Positions 39,373 to 47,154 are shown, counted from the stretch's first letter. The stretch: DNA of 64,000 nt from Lysinibacillus sp. FSL W8-0992 (GCF_038008685.1 NZ_JBBOZQ010000001.1:744001-808000); one strand, 5' to 3'. Notes: generated from the sequence alone by a model not told the origin. Numbers and translations: made by a program.

Positions 39373-39422
39373 AAGCTGTTCAATTGCATTTTATTATTAA
39401 TGCATTGAACAGCTATTTTTTA
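39373..39422 (+). terminator. terminator after walJ
   Basis: AGCTGTTCAATTGCATT (39374-39390) pairs with AATGCATTGAACAGCT (39399-39414) with one bulge and leads into ATTTTTT. Confidence 0.88.
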
Positions 39423-39520
39423 TACCCATTTTATTTATTTTTCATGTAATTTTAATGTTTGAATCGTATGATAAAGGCAAGAATTAATAGATAGAGCAGT
39501 CGCACGAAAGGATGAGGAAC

Positions 39521-40831
39521 ATGAGTTATTTTAATGAAGATGATAAAAACAGTGATTTTCTAAATAATGATGAAATCCAGAAATCACCTCTACAAGAGAG
39601 ACTTGAACGTGAGGAAAAAGAAATGCAAGAGAAGCGTTCGAAAAAGAAAGGTGGAGGCAACGGAAGCGGTGGCGGTAAAGGGGGCTATTTCTTTAGTGGA
39701 CTAGTTGGCGTAATCATCGGTGCTTTACTCGTTTGGCTAATGCTTCCTGGACTTGTTAATCAAATGCCGGGGACAACAACAAGTAGTACTGGCAAAAATG
39801 ATACAACCATCAACCAAGTAGCTACAGAAGTAACGACCGATGTCACAAGTGCAGTCGATAAAGCATCAGGTGCTGTTGTAGGGATTACCAATATTCAAGA
39901 AGTCGCAAGCGGCGGTTTTTGGAATCAGCAAACGACACAAGATACAGAAACAGGAAGTGGCTCAGGTGTTATTTATAAGATAGAGGGTGATAAAGCCTTT
40001 ATCGTAACAAATAACCACGTAATTGAAGGGGCAAAACAATTAGAAGTAACAATGCAAGATGGCTCAAAAGAAGAGGCACAATTAGTCGGTAGCGATGTTT
40101 GGACAGATTTAGCAGTTATTTCAATCAGTTCGAAAAATGTTAAAACAGTTGCGACATTTGGTAACTCAGATGTACTAAAACAAGGCGAAACAGTTATTGC
40201 TATCGGGAATCCACTAGGATTAGAATTTTATGGCTCTGTTACAACAGGTGTTGTTTCAGGGAAAGATCGTTCTGTACCAGTTGATTTAAATGGCGACAAA
40301 GTGGCAGACTGGCAACAAGAAGTATTGCAAACAGATGCGGCTATTAACCCTGGTAATAGTGGTGGTGCACTAGTGAACATAGCTGGTGAATTAGTAGGCA
40401 TTAACTCCATGAAAATTGCTGAATCATCTGTTGAAGGTTTAGGCTTCTCGATTCCAATTAACTCAGCAATACCAATTATTGAGGAACTAGAACGCAACGG
40501 AGAAATGAAACGTCCAACAATGGGTATTACATTAGTTGATTTAACAGACGTACCAGCATTCTATCAACAACAAACATTAAAACTGCCTAAAGACATCACA
40601 ACAGGCGTTGTCATTACAGATGTTATGGGCAACTCACCAGCTTCAAAAGCGGGCGTGCAACAATACGATATTATTGTTGAAATGGATGGAGAAAAAATCG
40701 AAACATCAATTGATTTACGTAAACACTTGTATAACGATAAAAAAATCGGAGATAAATTAACAATGAAAGTTTATCGCCAAGGTAAATTAGTTGATGTAAC
40801 ATTAACATTAACAAATAGCGATTCATTGTAA
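39521..40831 (+). CDS. htrA: HtrA-like trypsin-type serine protease
   Basis: HtrA proteases degrade misfolded exported proteins at the membrane surface. The 436-residue protein has a cytoplasmic Gly/Lys-rich N-terminus, one membrane helix (about 60-80), a trypsin domain with His in TNNHVIEGA, Asp in DVWTDLAVI and Ser in NPGNSGGALVN, and one C-terminal PDZ domain (GVVITDVMGNSPASKAGVQ). ATG 39521 has GAAAGG nine bases upstream. The gene follows walJ, as yycK/htrC does in Bacillus. Confidence 0.95.
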   Translation: MSYFNEDDKNSDFLNNDEIQKSPLQERLEREEKEMQEKRSKKKGGGNGSGGGKGGYFFSGLVGVIIGALLVWLMLPGLVNQMPGTTTSSTGKNDTTINQVATEVTTDVTSAVDKASGAVVGITNIQEVASGGFWNQQTTQDTETGSGSGVIYKIEGDKAFIVTNNHVIEGAKQLEVTMQDGSKEEAQLVGSDVWTDLAVISISSKNVKTVATFGNSDVLKQGETVIAIGNPLGLEFYGSVTTGVVSGKDRSVPVDLNGDKVADWQQEVLQTDAAINPGNSGGALVNIAGELVGINSMKIAESSVEGLGFSIPINSAIPIIEELERNGEMKRPTMGITLVDLTDVPAFYQQQTLKLPKDITTGVVITDVMGNSPASKAGVQQYDIIVEMDGEKIETSIDLRKHLYNDKKIGDKLTMKVYRQGKLVDVTLTLTNSDSL

Positions 40832-40839
40832 TGACAGTA

Positions 40840-40876
40840 TCGGTAGTAGATGTATAATCTACTACCGATTTTTTTA
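40840..40876 (+). terminator. terminator after htrA
   Basis: A perfect 12-bp stem TCGGTAGTAGAT/ATCTACTACCGA (40840-40851, 40857-40868) is followed by seven T residues. Confidence 0.93.
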
Positions 40877-40929
40877 AATAAATCAGGATAAAAAGCTCCC
40901 TAACGATTAGGAAATAAATTAAATACAGG

Positions 40930-41345
40930 TGTGGATAACTAGAAATTTGTGAATAACAACTTTACACAGCGAGTAGCGGTGTAAAGCCTTCCTTCCCTAC
41001 TCGCTATTCCTTTGTTACAATAGGTTGTGGATAACATAGACGGAATTGTGAATAAGTTTGTGGAAATTTCGGAAAATAAGGAGAGACTATTAAATGGAAA
41101 AATACAGTTGTGAAAAGCATATAGATCACGCTTTAGACATGTTTGTCGCGGAGCAAAAAGTATTCCCAATTATGGATAAAGTAGAAGAGGAAAAAAAGTT
41201 ATCCACAAAATGTAGTTACTGTGAACAGTCAGCAGAATATATTGTATCAAGTAAATAACTTTACACAATATATAGAAAACACTTGTGGATATGTTGATAA
41301 CTTTTGTGGATAATTTGTTTGTAAATGAAATGTAAAGGTGGATAA
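40930..41345. promoter_or_regulatory. DnaA-box cluster upstream of rlmH
   Basis: Perfect DnaA boxes lie at 40930-40938, 41026-41034, 41199-41207 and 41305-41313. Single-mismatch boxes lie at 40948-40956, 41047-41055, 41284-41292, 41292-41300 and 41337-41345. B. subtilis has an origin-proximal DnaA-box cluster near yydA, its rlmH gene, so the cluster seems conserved. It covers the small CxxH/CxxC gene. Confidence 0.7.
41094..41258 (+). CDS. CxxH/CxxC small zinc-binding-type protein
   Basis: The 54-residue protein begins MEKYSCEKHIDHALDMFV and has CEKH near the start and CSYC near the end, the pattern of the small CxxH/CxxC family (BA_5709 type) found beside rlmH in Bacilli. The four ligands probably hold one zinc. 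AAGGAG precedes the ATG. Its coding region contains a perfect DnaA box. No function is known. Confidence 0.85.
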   Translation: MEKYSCEKHIDHALDMFVAEQKVFPIMDKVEEEKKLSTKCSYCEQSAEYIVSSK

Positions 41346-41348
41346 CGT

Positions 41349-41828
41349 GTGAATATAACAATTGTATCAGTCGGAAAACTAAAAGAAAAGTACTTAAAAA
41401 TGGGGATCGACGAATACGTAAAACGCCTAGGTGGCTACGCAAAAATGGACGTAATTGAAGTACCTGATGAAAAAGCACCTGAGCAGCTAAGTGATGCAGA
41501 AATGGAAATTGTGAAGAAAAAAGAAGGCGAACGCATCCTTTCCAAACTTAGCCCAGACACATACGTTATTGCCCTTGCGATAAACGGCAAAATGAAATCT
41601 TCTGAAGAAATGGCAGCAGATATCGAGTCATTAATGACCTATGGAAAAAGTAAAATTGCCTTTGTTATCGGTGGTTCTCTCGGTTTGCACGAAGATGTCC
41701 TCAAACGTGCCGACGAGAAACAATCATTTGGCAAGATGACCTTGCCTCACCAATTAATGAAGCTTGTATTGATTGAACAAATTTACCGAAGCTTTAGGAT
41801 TATGAAGGGTGAACCGTACCATAAGTAA
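41349..41828 (+). CDS. rlmH: 23S rRNA (pseudouridine1915-N3)-methyltransferase RlmH
   Basis: RlmH is a SPOUT methyltransferase that modifies pseudouridine 1915 in helix 69 of 23S rRNA. The 159-residue protein is complete: [16 protein letters not shown] at the start, [18 protein letters not shown] at the knot, and the end [13 protein letters not shown]. The last six codons are the att core used by the SCC-like cassettes; in staphylococci the same gene (orfX) receives SCCmec. The start is GTG 41349 with AAAGGTGG upstream. The insertion leaves the protein intact. Confidence 0.98.
   Translation: MNITIVSVGKLKEKYLKMGIDEYVKRLGGYAKMDVIEVPDEKAPEQLSDAEMEIVKKKEGERILSKLSPDTYVIALAINGKMKSSEEMAADIESLMTYGKSKIAFVIGGSLGLHEDVLKRADEKQSFGKMTLPHQLMKLVLIEQIYRSFRIMKGEPYHK
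41811..41828 (+). other. att site 1 (SCC-type attL in rlmH)
   Basis: GAACCGTACCATAAGTAA encodes EPYHK-stop of RlmH. It matches the S. aureus SCC site in orfX (GAAGCTTATCATAAGTAA) in position, reading frame and most bases. Similar 18-mers recur at 55289, 56889 and 59757. Confidence 0.9.
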
Positions 41829-41839
41829 GTGCGGTTTTT
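41825..41839. repeat. left terminal inverted repeat of cassette 1
   Basis: GTAAGTGCGGTTTTT is the exact reverse complement of 55262-55276. SCC elements carry such inverted repeats next to att. Confidence 0.85.
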
Positions 41840-41907
41840 AGTTTAAATGTAATATTGTGGTGGAATTTAGACTCACTCTAACGTACTATTTAAGTTGGGG
41901 TGATTAT

Positions 41908-42882
41908 ATGAATTTATTAAACAAAATAGAGATTTTAGATTTCATGAGAAAATCTGTTGCACCTTCATTAAGTGCGATTAAAAAGAAAAATATTAGAAAT
42001 CAAGAAAAAACAAAAGAAATGAATCAAATATTAGATGTATTAAGGAACTCATTATTTGAAGAAATAGATATGTATTATAATAATGAAGTACACTACCCTA
42101 ATAAAACTGCAGCAGCATTTTTAGTATATTATTGTTGGGTTATTGTTTCACTTGAATGTAGGAATACTTTATGGAATTATGAATCAATGGATCTTTCCCG
42201 TAGATCTGGAGAACTCTGGGAAAGTTTATTGAAACAATGTTGGTCATATCCTGTATTTAATACAGTGAAGAGATTTATAGCTCCAGATTTTATGGATGTT
42301 GCAGAAGGGATAAAATCTGCATTCAATAATAAGCTTCATAACAAACAAATCGAAGCTAATATTGTTAGGGAAATTTCTACTGAATATTCTACAATGTGGT
42401 CTATTTTAGGTGATAGTATAAATTTAAACAGTGACGAATTATTTGAGACAACTTTTAATGAACACGGCAATTTAGAAGTAAGTGATAAAAAGTATATTAT
42501 AGATTTTAAAGGTAGCTATGGTTCAAATGAAAAAGGAAACAAAGAAAGATTACTAACTGTCGCAAGGATTTATAACTTATTGAATAAATACAATTTAACA
42601 GATAAAGAATTCAATTGTATATTGGCTGTGCGTACAGTTGAAGCAGGGGGTCATAATTATTTAAGACAACTGGAATCTTCTAAATTGTGGTCTGTTTTAA
42701 GAGGTAATGAAGTTTATGAAATGATTTTTGAATTTACAGGATTCGATATATTATCATTTGTTAAAGAAAAAGACCTCCAAATTATGAAAGACTTAAACGA
42801 AGAAACTGCAGAATATATGAAATCTAAAATTACTTCAAAACAGAACAAAACGTTTGCTGACCATTATTTAACATGGTGGTAA
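41908..42882 (+). CDS. putative type II restriction endonuclease
   Basis: The 324-residue protein is not one I can name. Function is inferred from the neighbouring adenine methyltransferase and from YIIDFKGSYGSNEKGN (about residues 187-202), which looks like the hydrophobic strand and D-x-K of a PD-(D/E)XK nuclease core; a conserved acidic residue upstream would complete it. ATG 41908 follows GGGGTGA. It is the first gene inside the cassette, about 80 bp from att site 1. Its own terminator separates it from the methyltransferase. Confidence 0.65.
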   Translation: MNLLNKIEILDFMRKSVAPSLSAIKKKNIRNQEKTKEMNQILDVLRNSLFEEIDMYYNNEVHYPNKTAAAFLVYYCWVIVSLECRNTLWNYESMDLSRRSGELWESLLKQCWSYPVFNTVKRFIAPDFMDVAEGIKSAFNNKLHNKQIEANIVREISTEYSTMWSILGDSINLNSDELFETTFNEHGNLEVSDKKYIIDFKGSYGSNEKGNKERLLTVARIYNLLNKYNLTDKEFNCILAVRTVEAGGHNYLRQLESSKLWSVLRGNEVYEMIFEFTGFDILSFVKEKDLQIMKDLNEETAEYMKSKITSKQNKTFADHYLTWW

Positions 42883-42887
42883 ATTTA

Positions 42888-42926
42888 AAAAGCCTTAGTA
42901 TTGCTTCTGATACTAAGGCTTTTGTG
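42888..42926 (+). terminator. terminator after restriction endonuclease gene
   Basis: A perfect 13-bp stem AAAAGCCTTAGTA/TACTAAGGCTTTT (42888-42900, 42911-42923) is present; its T-rich arm is the termination tract. Confidence 0.88.
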
Positions 42927-42943
42927 TTAATATAATTACGAAA

Positions 42944-42967
42944 GATAAAACTTAAGATAAAACTTAA
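42944..42967. repeat. tandem 12-bp direct repeat before methyltransferase gene
   Basis: GATAAAACTTAA occurs twice in tandem, 19 bp before the methyltransferase start and partly over its likely promoter. It could be a regulator site; no C-protein gene was seen. Confidence 0.5.
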
Positions 42968-42986
42968 GTAAATATTTAGGAGGACT

Positions 42987-44495
42987 ATGAATATCTATCA
43001 ATCTTACTATACGGAATCAAAGTTTATTACCGAGTATATGGTTAATAAATTAAACATAAATGAAAGAGACTTAGTTTTAGAGCCTTCTGCAGGAAATGGG
43101 ATATTCATTGATACAATACTTCGAGTATCTCAACCGAGTATCGATGCATATGACATAGATCCAGACGCAATAAATGTTTTAAATAGAAAGTATGAATTTT
43201 CATCGAATATAAATATTATACATTCAGACACACTATTAGATGAAGAATTAGATAACAAAGCTCTGATAGAAGGATATTATACTAAAATAATTGGAAACCC
43301 TCCCTATGGTGCTTGGCAAGATTACGAAAAACGAGATAATCTTAAAAATATATTTAAAGGATTTTATGTAAAAGAGACGTATGCATTATTTTTATTAAGA
43401 TGTGTTAAGTTACTAGCTGAAAAAGGAAGATTAACTTTTATTATTCCTGATACTTTTATGAATCTACACAGATTTGAAAGTCTAAGGGAATATTTATTAC
43501 TTAACACAAAAATTTTAGACATTACTATTTTTCCATCTAATTTCTTTCCAGGTGTAAACTACGGGTATTCGAAAATGTGTATTATTAATCTAGAAAAGGT
43601 ATCGGACTATATTGAAGCTTTGGACAATAATATTAAGGTTATCGATGGGTTAAAATCTCCTATAGATTTTGAAACGATAACTAAAGGGGAATTTGATGAT
43701 TTTAACTTAGTAAATTTAAATCAAAGAGAAGTTTATACTTCTAAAAATAAAGCATTCTTAATAAAGGGCGGCACTGGTATAAGAAATTTAATTAATAATT
43801 CTAGTTGTACTTTAGGTGATATTGCTAAATGTGTAACCGGAATATATACAGGTGATAATAGTAGATTCTTTAAAGTTGCGAATGAGAAGGTACGGAACCA
43901 AAGTAAATGTCCAATAATTAATATATCAGAAATAAATAATGAATTTTTGGGTTACAGCGACTTACTTTCTGGAATTGATTCAGAAAAAGTATATGTACCA
44001 ATAGTTAAAGGTGCTGCAGACAATTATGTAAGAAGCATTGATTGGTATATAGACTGGAGTAAAGAAGCGATTGAATTTTATACTACAAATAAAAAGGCAC
44101 GGTTTCAAAACTCAGATTTTTACTTTAAAAAGGGCATAGCCTTACCTATGGTTAAGTCTTCAAAAATAAAGGCAAACTTAATAGAAAACCAAGTGTTTGA
44201 TCAATCAGTTGTAGGGGTTTTCCCTCATGAGCGCGAATATTTGTATTATTTGTTAGGTTACTTTAATTCAGAAGTATTTACAAAAATTATTCATACTATA
44301 AATCCAACTGCAAATAATTCAGCTAATTATGTCAAGAAAATACCTGTAATAATAATTAAAGAAGATATTGAAAATATTGATAATTTAGTAAAAGAAATAA
44401 TTTTAATAAAAAGGAAAACAGGGAAGGTTGATAAAAAATTACAAGATAAATTAGATGTTTATTTTAACAAGTTATATGCAGAATGGTTTGAATAG
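42987..44495 (+). CDS. N6-adenine DNA methyltransferase (type II, gamma-like)
   Basis: The 502-residue protein has SAM-binding motif I LEPSAGNGIF (about residues 33-42), an acidic DIDPDA turn, and catalytic motif IV GNPPYGAW (about 103-110), in the order motif I then catalysis. A long C-terminal target-recognition region follows. It should methylate adenine in the site cut by the preceding nuclease, protecting the host. AGGAGG precedes the ATG. The recognition sequence cannot be read from the protein. It is AT-rich and Lys/Asn-rich, like the rest of the cassette. Confidence 0.88.
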   Translation: MNIYQSYYTESKFITEYMVNKLNINERDLVLEPSAGNGIFIDTILRVSQPSIDAYDIDPDAINVLNRKYEFSSNINIIHSDTLLDEELDNKALIEGYYTKIIGNPPYGAWQDYEKRDNLKNIFKGFYVKETYALFLLRCVKLLAEKGRLTFIIPDTFMNLHRFESLREYLLLNTKILDITIFPSNFFPGVNYGYSKMCIINLEKVSDYIEALDNNIKVIDGLKSPIDFETITKGEFDDFNLVNLNQREVYTSKNKAFLIKGGTGIRNLINNSSCTLGDIAKCVTGIYTGDNSRFFKVANEKVRNQSKCPIINISEINNEFLGYSDLLSGIDSEKVYVPIVKGAADNYVRSIDWYIDWSKEAIEFYTTNKKARFQNSDFYFKKGIALPMVKSSKIKANLIENQVFDQSVVGVFPHEREYLYYLLGYFNSEVFTKIIHTINPTANNSANYVKKIPVIIIKEDIENIDNLVKEIILIKRKTGKVDKKLQDKLDVYFNKLYAEWFE

Positions 44496-44542
44496 TATCA
44501 AAATATTAATTAAGCATATATTATAATTCAGAATAATATTAA

Positions 44543-44575
44543 ACCCTACTAGTTTAATTTAGTAGGGTCTTTTTA
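44543..44575 (+). terminator. terminator after methyltransferase gene
   Basis: ACCCTACTA (44543-44551) pairs with TAGTAGGGT (44560-44568), followed by CTTTTTAC. Confidence 0.85.
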
Positions 44576-44590
44576 CTTAGGAGGGCTTAA

Positions 44591-45037
44591 ATGTTACAAG
44601 CAAAAAGAGTTAACATCGTATCAGTAAAATTAGTAAAAGAATCAAGTATGCTCTACAAGCAACGTAGAATCCGAAGTCCACAAGACAGCTACGAGTTTTT
44701 CCGAGACTACCTAGGAGACGTAGACAGGGAACACTTTGTCGTGATGTGTCTCGACACAAAGAACCAGCCAACTAACATTTCTACGGTCCACGTTGGCAGC
44801 CTTAACGCTAGCATCGTACATCCTCGTGAAGTAATGAAAACAGCAATCCTCAGCAACTCTGCCTCAATCATCTGCTGCCACCCACACCCGTCAGGCGATC
44901 CAACACCAAGTCCAGAAGACGTAGAGATTACAGAACGTTTAGCGGCGGCTTGTAAGTTACTATCCATTGAGCTTCTCGACCATATCATCATAGGTGATGA
45001 TAAATTCATTTCGTTAAAAGAGAAAGGATACTTTTAA
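44591..45037 (+). CDS. RadC-like JAB-domain protein
   Basis: The 148-residue protein is the RadC/JAB (MPN+) domain alone, with the metal motif CHPHPSGDPTPSPEDVEIT (about residues 95-113) and the upstream Glu in DREHFVVM. It lacks the N-terminal helix-hairpin-helix of chromosomal RadC. Such short RadC proteins are common on SCC elements, plasmids and genomic islands; their role is not proven. AGGAGGG precedes the ATG. Base composition is richer in GC than the flanking methyltransferase gene, suggesting a different source. Confidence 0.9.
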   Translation: MLQAKRVNIVSVKLVKESSMLYKQRRIRSPQDSYEFFRDYLGDVDREHFVVMCLDTKNQPTNISTVHVGSLNASIVHPREVMKTAILSNSASIICCHPHPSGDPTPSPEDVEITERLAAACKLLSIELLDHIIIGDDKFISLKEKGYF

Positions 45038-45058
45038 AATGAAGATTTTTAATATTTG

Positions 45059-45098
45059 AGTCCTAGCGTCCATTAGAGATGCTCGGGCTTTTTATATT
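45059..45098 (+). terminator. imperfect terminator after radC-like gene
   Basis: AGTCCTAGCGTC pairs imperfectly with GATGCTCGGGCT and is followed by TTTTTATATTTT. Confidence 0.6.
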
Positions 45099-45120
45099 TT
45101 GGAGAATGGGAGTGAAGTAT

Positions 45121-45426
45121 ATGAGAGCATTAATTCGGATTGCAGAAATATTAGAACAGAAGTTAGGGAAGAAAATCGAGCTTCAAGATATAGGTTATGA
45201 AACAGTCGGTTTAATGCATGATGAAATAGATACTGAAATGGTTCCAATGAGTGTTATCTCAAAATTAGCAGAACCAGTTATTTGTGATTGTGCAAATTAT
45301 ACTGATGATGAAGGTAATTATTATACGCTCATTTCGATTGAAATAGAGAATGCATCACCTTATGAAGTTTGGTTAATTGATGATAAGGTGGTTCCTCAAT
45401 TTACAGAAAGGAATGAAGAAACTTGA
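45121..45426 (+). CDS. hypothetical SCC-backbone-type protein
   Basis: The 101-residue acidic protein (MRALIRIAEILEQKLGKKIE ...) has no motif that I can name. Its place just before a DUF1643 gene resembles the small DUF genes near ccr in staphylococcal cassettes. I choose ATG 45121 with GGGAG eight bases upstream; GTG 45112 would add three residues. Its stop overlaps the next start by 4 bp, implying coupled expression. Confidence 0.75.
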   Translation: MRALIRIAEILEQKLGKKIELQDIGYETVGLMHDEIDTEMVPMSVISKLAEPVICDCANYTDDEGNYYTLISIEIENASPYEVWLIDDKVVPQFTERNEET

Positions 45427-45941
45427 AGGTTATTAAAAGCACAATAAAAACAGAAGTCATTTATGATGATAAGTTAGCCAATAAGTATGTTGTAAAAAAA
45501 GAATGGGACAAAAATAAAAAGCCAGCTCTTATAATTATGAAAAATGCTGGTGATGCAAATGAAATTGTACAGGATCAAACTACGATGTATGTAATAAATA
45601 ACTTAGCAAAATTAGATTATGGCTCAGTTAGTATCATGAATTTATTCCCTACAATTGCTGGTGCAAATACAAATGATTCTGCTATAGAAAATTTAAAGTA
45701 TGTTCAAGAAGAAGTTCAGCGTGTAGAAGATGTAATTATTGCAGCAGGTGCAGGTATCGAAAATAATAAAGAAGCACTAAAACGTTTGAATATGATTGTA
45801 GCGATTTTACTCGATAAGAAAGTAAATGTTCTTCAAATTGAAAGTTTAAAAGGAAGAAGAGGATTTCACCCGTTGTATCCAGCAGTTAAAAATGAATGGA
45901 TACTGGTTCCTTATAGTGAACCGATTGCAGAGGGTATGTGA
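45423..45941 (+). CDS. DUF1643 family protein
   Basis: The 172-residue protein shows the DUF1643 pattern: PALIIMKNAGDANE, MNLFPTIA and VIIAAGAGIENN, leading to a C-terminal HPLYP-type segment (GRRGFHPLYPA). DUF1643 genes are regular members of the ccr neighbourhood in staphylococcal SCC elements; their biochemical role is unknown. The start is TTG 45423, overlapping the preceding stop. Its stop overlaps a further small gene. Confidence 0.85.
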   Translation: MKVIKSTIKTEVIYDDKLANKYVVKKEWDKNKKPALIIMKNAGDANEIVQDQTTMYVINNLAKLDYGSVSIMNLFPTIAGANTNDSAIENLKYVQEEVQRVEDVIIAAGAGIENNKEALKRLNMIVAILLDKKVNVLQIESLKGRRGFHPLYPAVKNEWILVPYSEPIAEGM

Positions 45942-46066
45942 TTAAAATTGATAGCAAAAATGGAGTTGAAGGTATGTATATAAATGCTCAAGATAAAAAA
46001 ATGCTAGTGTACGATAAATATGTGAAATGGTTTATTCATTGCAAGACAGTAGATTGGGAGCTATAA
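45938..46066 (+). CDS. small hypothetical protein coupled to DUF1643 gene
   Basis: GTG 45938 overlaps the DUF1643 stop (GTGA) and opens a 42-codon frame (MIKIDSKNGVEGMYINAQDK ... TVDWEL). AGAGGG lies a few bases upstream. The protein has two Trp residues and one Cys and no family I know. The overlap chain 45121-45423-45938 supports it as the third gene of one operon. Confidence 0.55.
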   Translation: MIKIDSKNGVEGMYINAQDKKMLVYDKYVKWFIHCKTVDWEL

Positions 46067-46104
46067 ATATGTATTTTAAAATATTATCAAAAAGGGGGAT
46101 TACC

Positions 46105-46185
46105 ATGTGGGATAAAGTAATTGGTGCTGTAGTTGTTGCAGTTGCTACTGAAATTGCAAAAGAAATCATTAATGAAAATAAATAA
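46105..46185 (+). CDS. 26-residue hydrophobic/amphipathic peptide
   Basis: AAAGGGGG precedes an ATG that opens a 26-codon frame, MWDKVIGAVVVAVATEIAKE plus IINENK. The centre is Val/Ala-rich and the C-terminal half alternates charged and hydrophobic residues as an amphipathic helix. Such peptides include type I toxins, small membrane proteins and phenol-soluble modulins (psm-mec is carried by some SCCmec elements), but there is no sequence match to any of these. It lies just upstream of a candidate structured RNA. Confidence 0.5.
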   Translation: MWDKVIGAVVVAVATEIAKEIINENK

Positions 46186-46206
46186 GCCCTTACAAAAAAC
46201 TTGCTA

Positions 46207-46347
46207 GAATGCTTGTCGAATGAGGAATCTGTGCGTAACGTAACGCGAACTGACCGTAGGGAGGAAGCGGATGAGTAAGCAAGGTGCCGATATTTGGCAA
46301 GCATTCCTTTACTAAAGAATATGTGCCAAGTACATATTCTTTTTTTA
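46207..46347 (+). ncRNA. candidate structured RNA with own terminator
   Basis: A 9-bp stem GAATGCTTG (46207-46215) pairs perfectly with CAAGCATTC (46298-46306), enclosing about 80 nt that are more GC-rich than their surroundings. Inside are a GCGT/ACGC hairpin (46233-46246) and a purine-rich tract. An alternative stem TGCC/GGCA near 46285-46299 competes with the closing helix. A terminator AAGAATATGT-AGTACATATTCTT with a T-run follows. No family is recognised. Confidence 0.5.
46315..46347 (+). terminator. terminator of the candidate RNA
   Basis: AAGAATATGT and ACATATTCTT form a stem around a short loop, followed by TTTTT. Confidence 0.85.
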
Positions 46348-46407
46348 TCGCTTGAAAAATAGGGGGAAAGGGGGAATGATTGTAATTAAGGGAGTGTGTA
46401 ATCAGAT

Positions 46408-47034
46408 ATGGAAAAGATAACATTAAGAGCAATTATTATAGGAAGGATAGGAACACATTATCTTTCAGGAACGTTAAATGACGGCAATATAGATAACCAA
46501 AAAAATTATGAGAAAACGATTGAAAGGGAGCAAAATAAATTCAAAAAAATACTGAAAGCATATGGTATTGAACCAAGCATTTTTAAAACAAAAAAGCAAT
46601 ATCAGTTCCCATTAAGGTCAAAAGATTTGGTTCTTGAAATATTAGAATTTAATCTGAAAAAAACACCTATTCATAAACTAACCAAAAAGGAATTACAACA
46701 AAATGGATTTAATGATGAACAAATAAGAGAAGTATTCAAAATGAGAAAAGTAATAAATAAGCTGATTGGTTATCAATTCAACAGTATGTATGGTTTAAAT
46801 ATTTCCATGGCAATTACTTCGGAGTTAGGTATTAATGAATTAAAAGCAGAAGAGATTATCAACGAAACACTTCAATCACCAATACCGATTCAACAACGTT
46901 TCAGTGCTATTTTTGATGAAGAAAGGTATCCTCAATTAACTTTAGAACAGCGTGTTGCTATTTTTAATGAACTACAAATAGACCTAGAGACATATTTAAA
47001 CAATCTTGAAGAAAGAATAGAATCGTTACTTTAA
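46408..47034 (+). CDS. hypothetical cassette protein
   Basis: The 208-residue, Lys/Glu/Ile-rich protein is mostly alpha-helical by eye, with no membrane segment and no motif I recognise. It begins MEKITLRAIIIGRIGTHYLSG. It has its own upstream and downstream terminators, so it is a single-gene unit. A GGGAGTG ribosome-binding site precedes the ATG. It lies between the candidate RNA and the recombination module, and its role is unknown. Confidence 0.75.
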   Translation: MEKITLRAIIIGRIGTHYLSGTLNDGNIDNQKNYEKTIEREQNKFKKILKAYGIEPSIFKTKKQYQFPLRSKDLVLEILEFNLKKTPIHKLTKKELQQNGFNDEQIREVFKMRKVINKLIGYQFNSMYGLNISMAITSELGINELKAEEIINETLQSPIPIQQRFSAIFDEERYPQLTLEQRVAIFNELQIDLETYLNNLEERIESLL

Positions 47035-47036
47035 TA

Positions 47037-47088
47037 GCAATCCCCCCCTTTTGTATGTAGGAAACAAAGGTGGGGGTTGTTTTTCTTA
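47037..47088 (+). terminator. terminator before the recombination module
   Basis: CAATCCCCCCCTTTT pairs with CAAAGGTGGGGGTTG and is followed by TTTTTCTT. The poly-C/poly-G arms stand out in this AT-rich region. Confidence 0.8.
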
Positions 47089-47154
47089 TAAATCATCTAG
47101 AATGAAGTCAATTAAGTTAGCGCTACTTAATAAAAAACTTCGGGAGCGATTCAA

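Noticed and set aside
46207..46347. Retron or OMEGA-type guide RNA
   Set aside because: No reverse transcriptase or TnpB/IscB-like gene is near, and the repeat layout does not fit.
46032..46432. Minus-strand frames of 80-90 codons across the candidate RNA
   Set aside because: They run antisense to a small gene, a hairpin-rich region and a terminator, and have no ribosome-binding sites.
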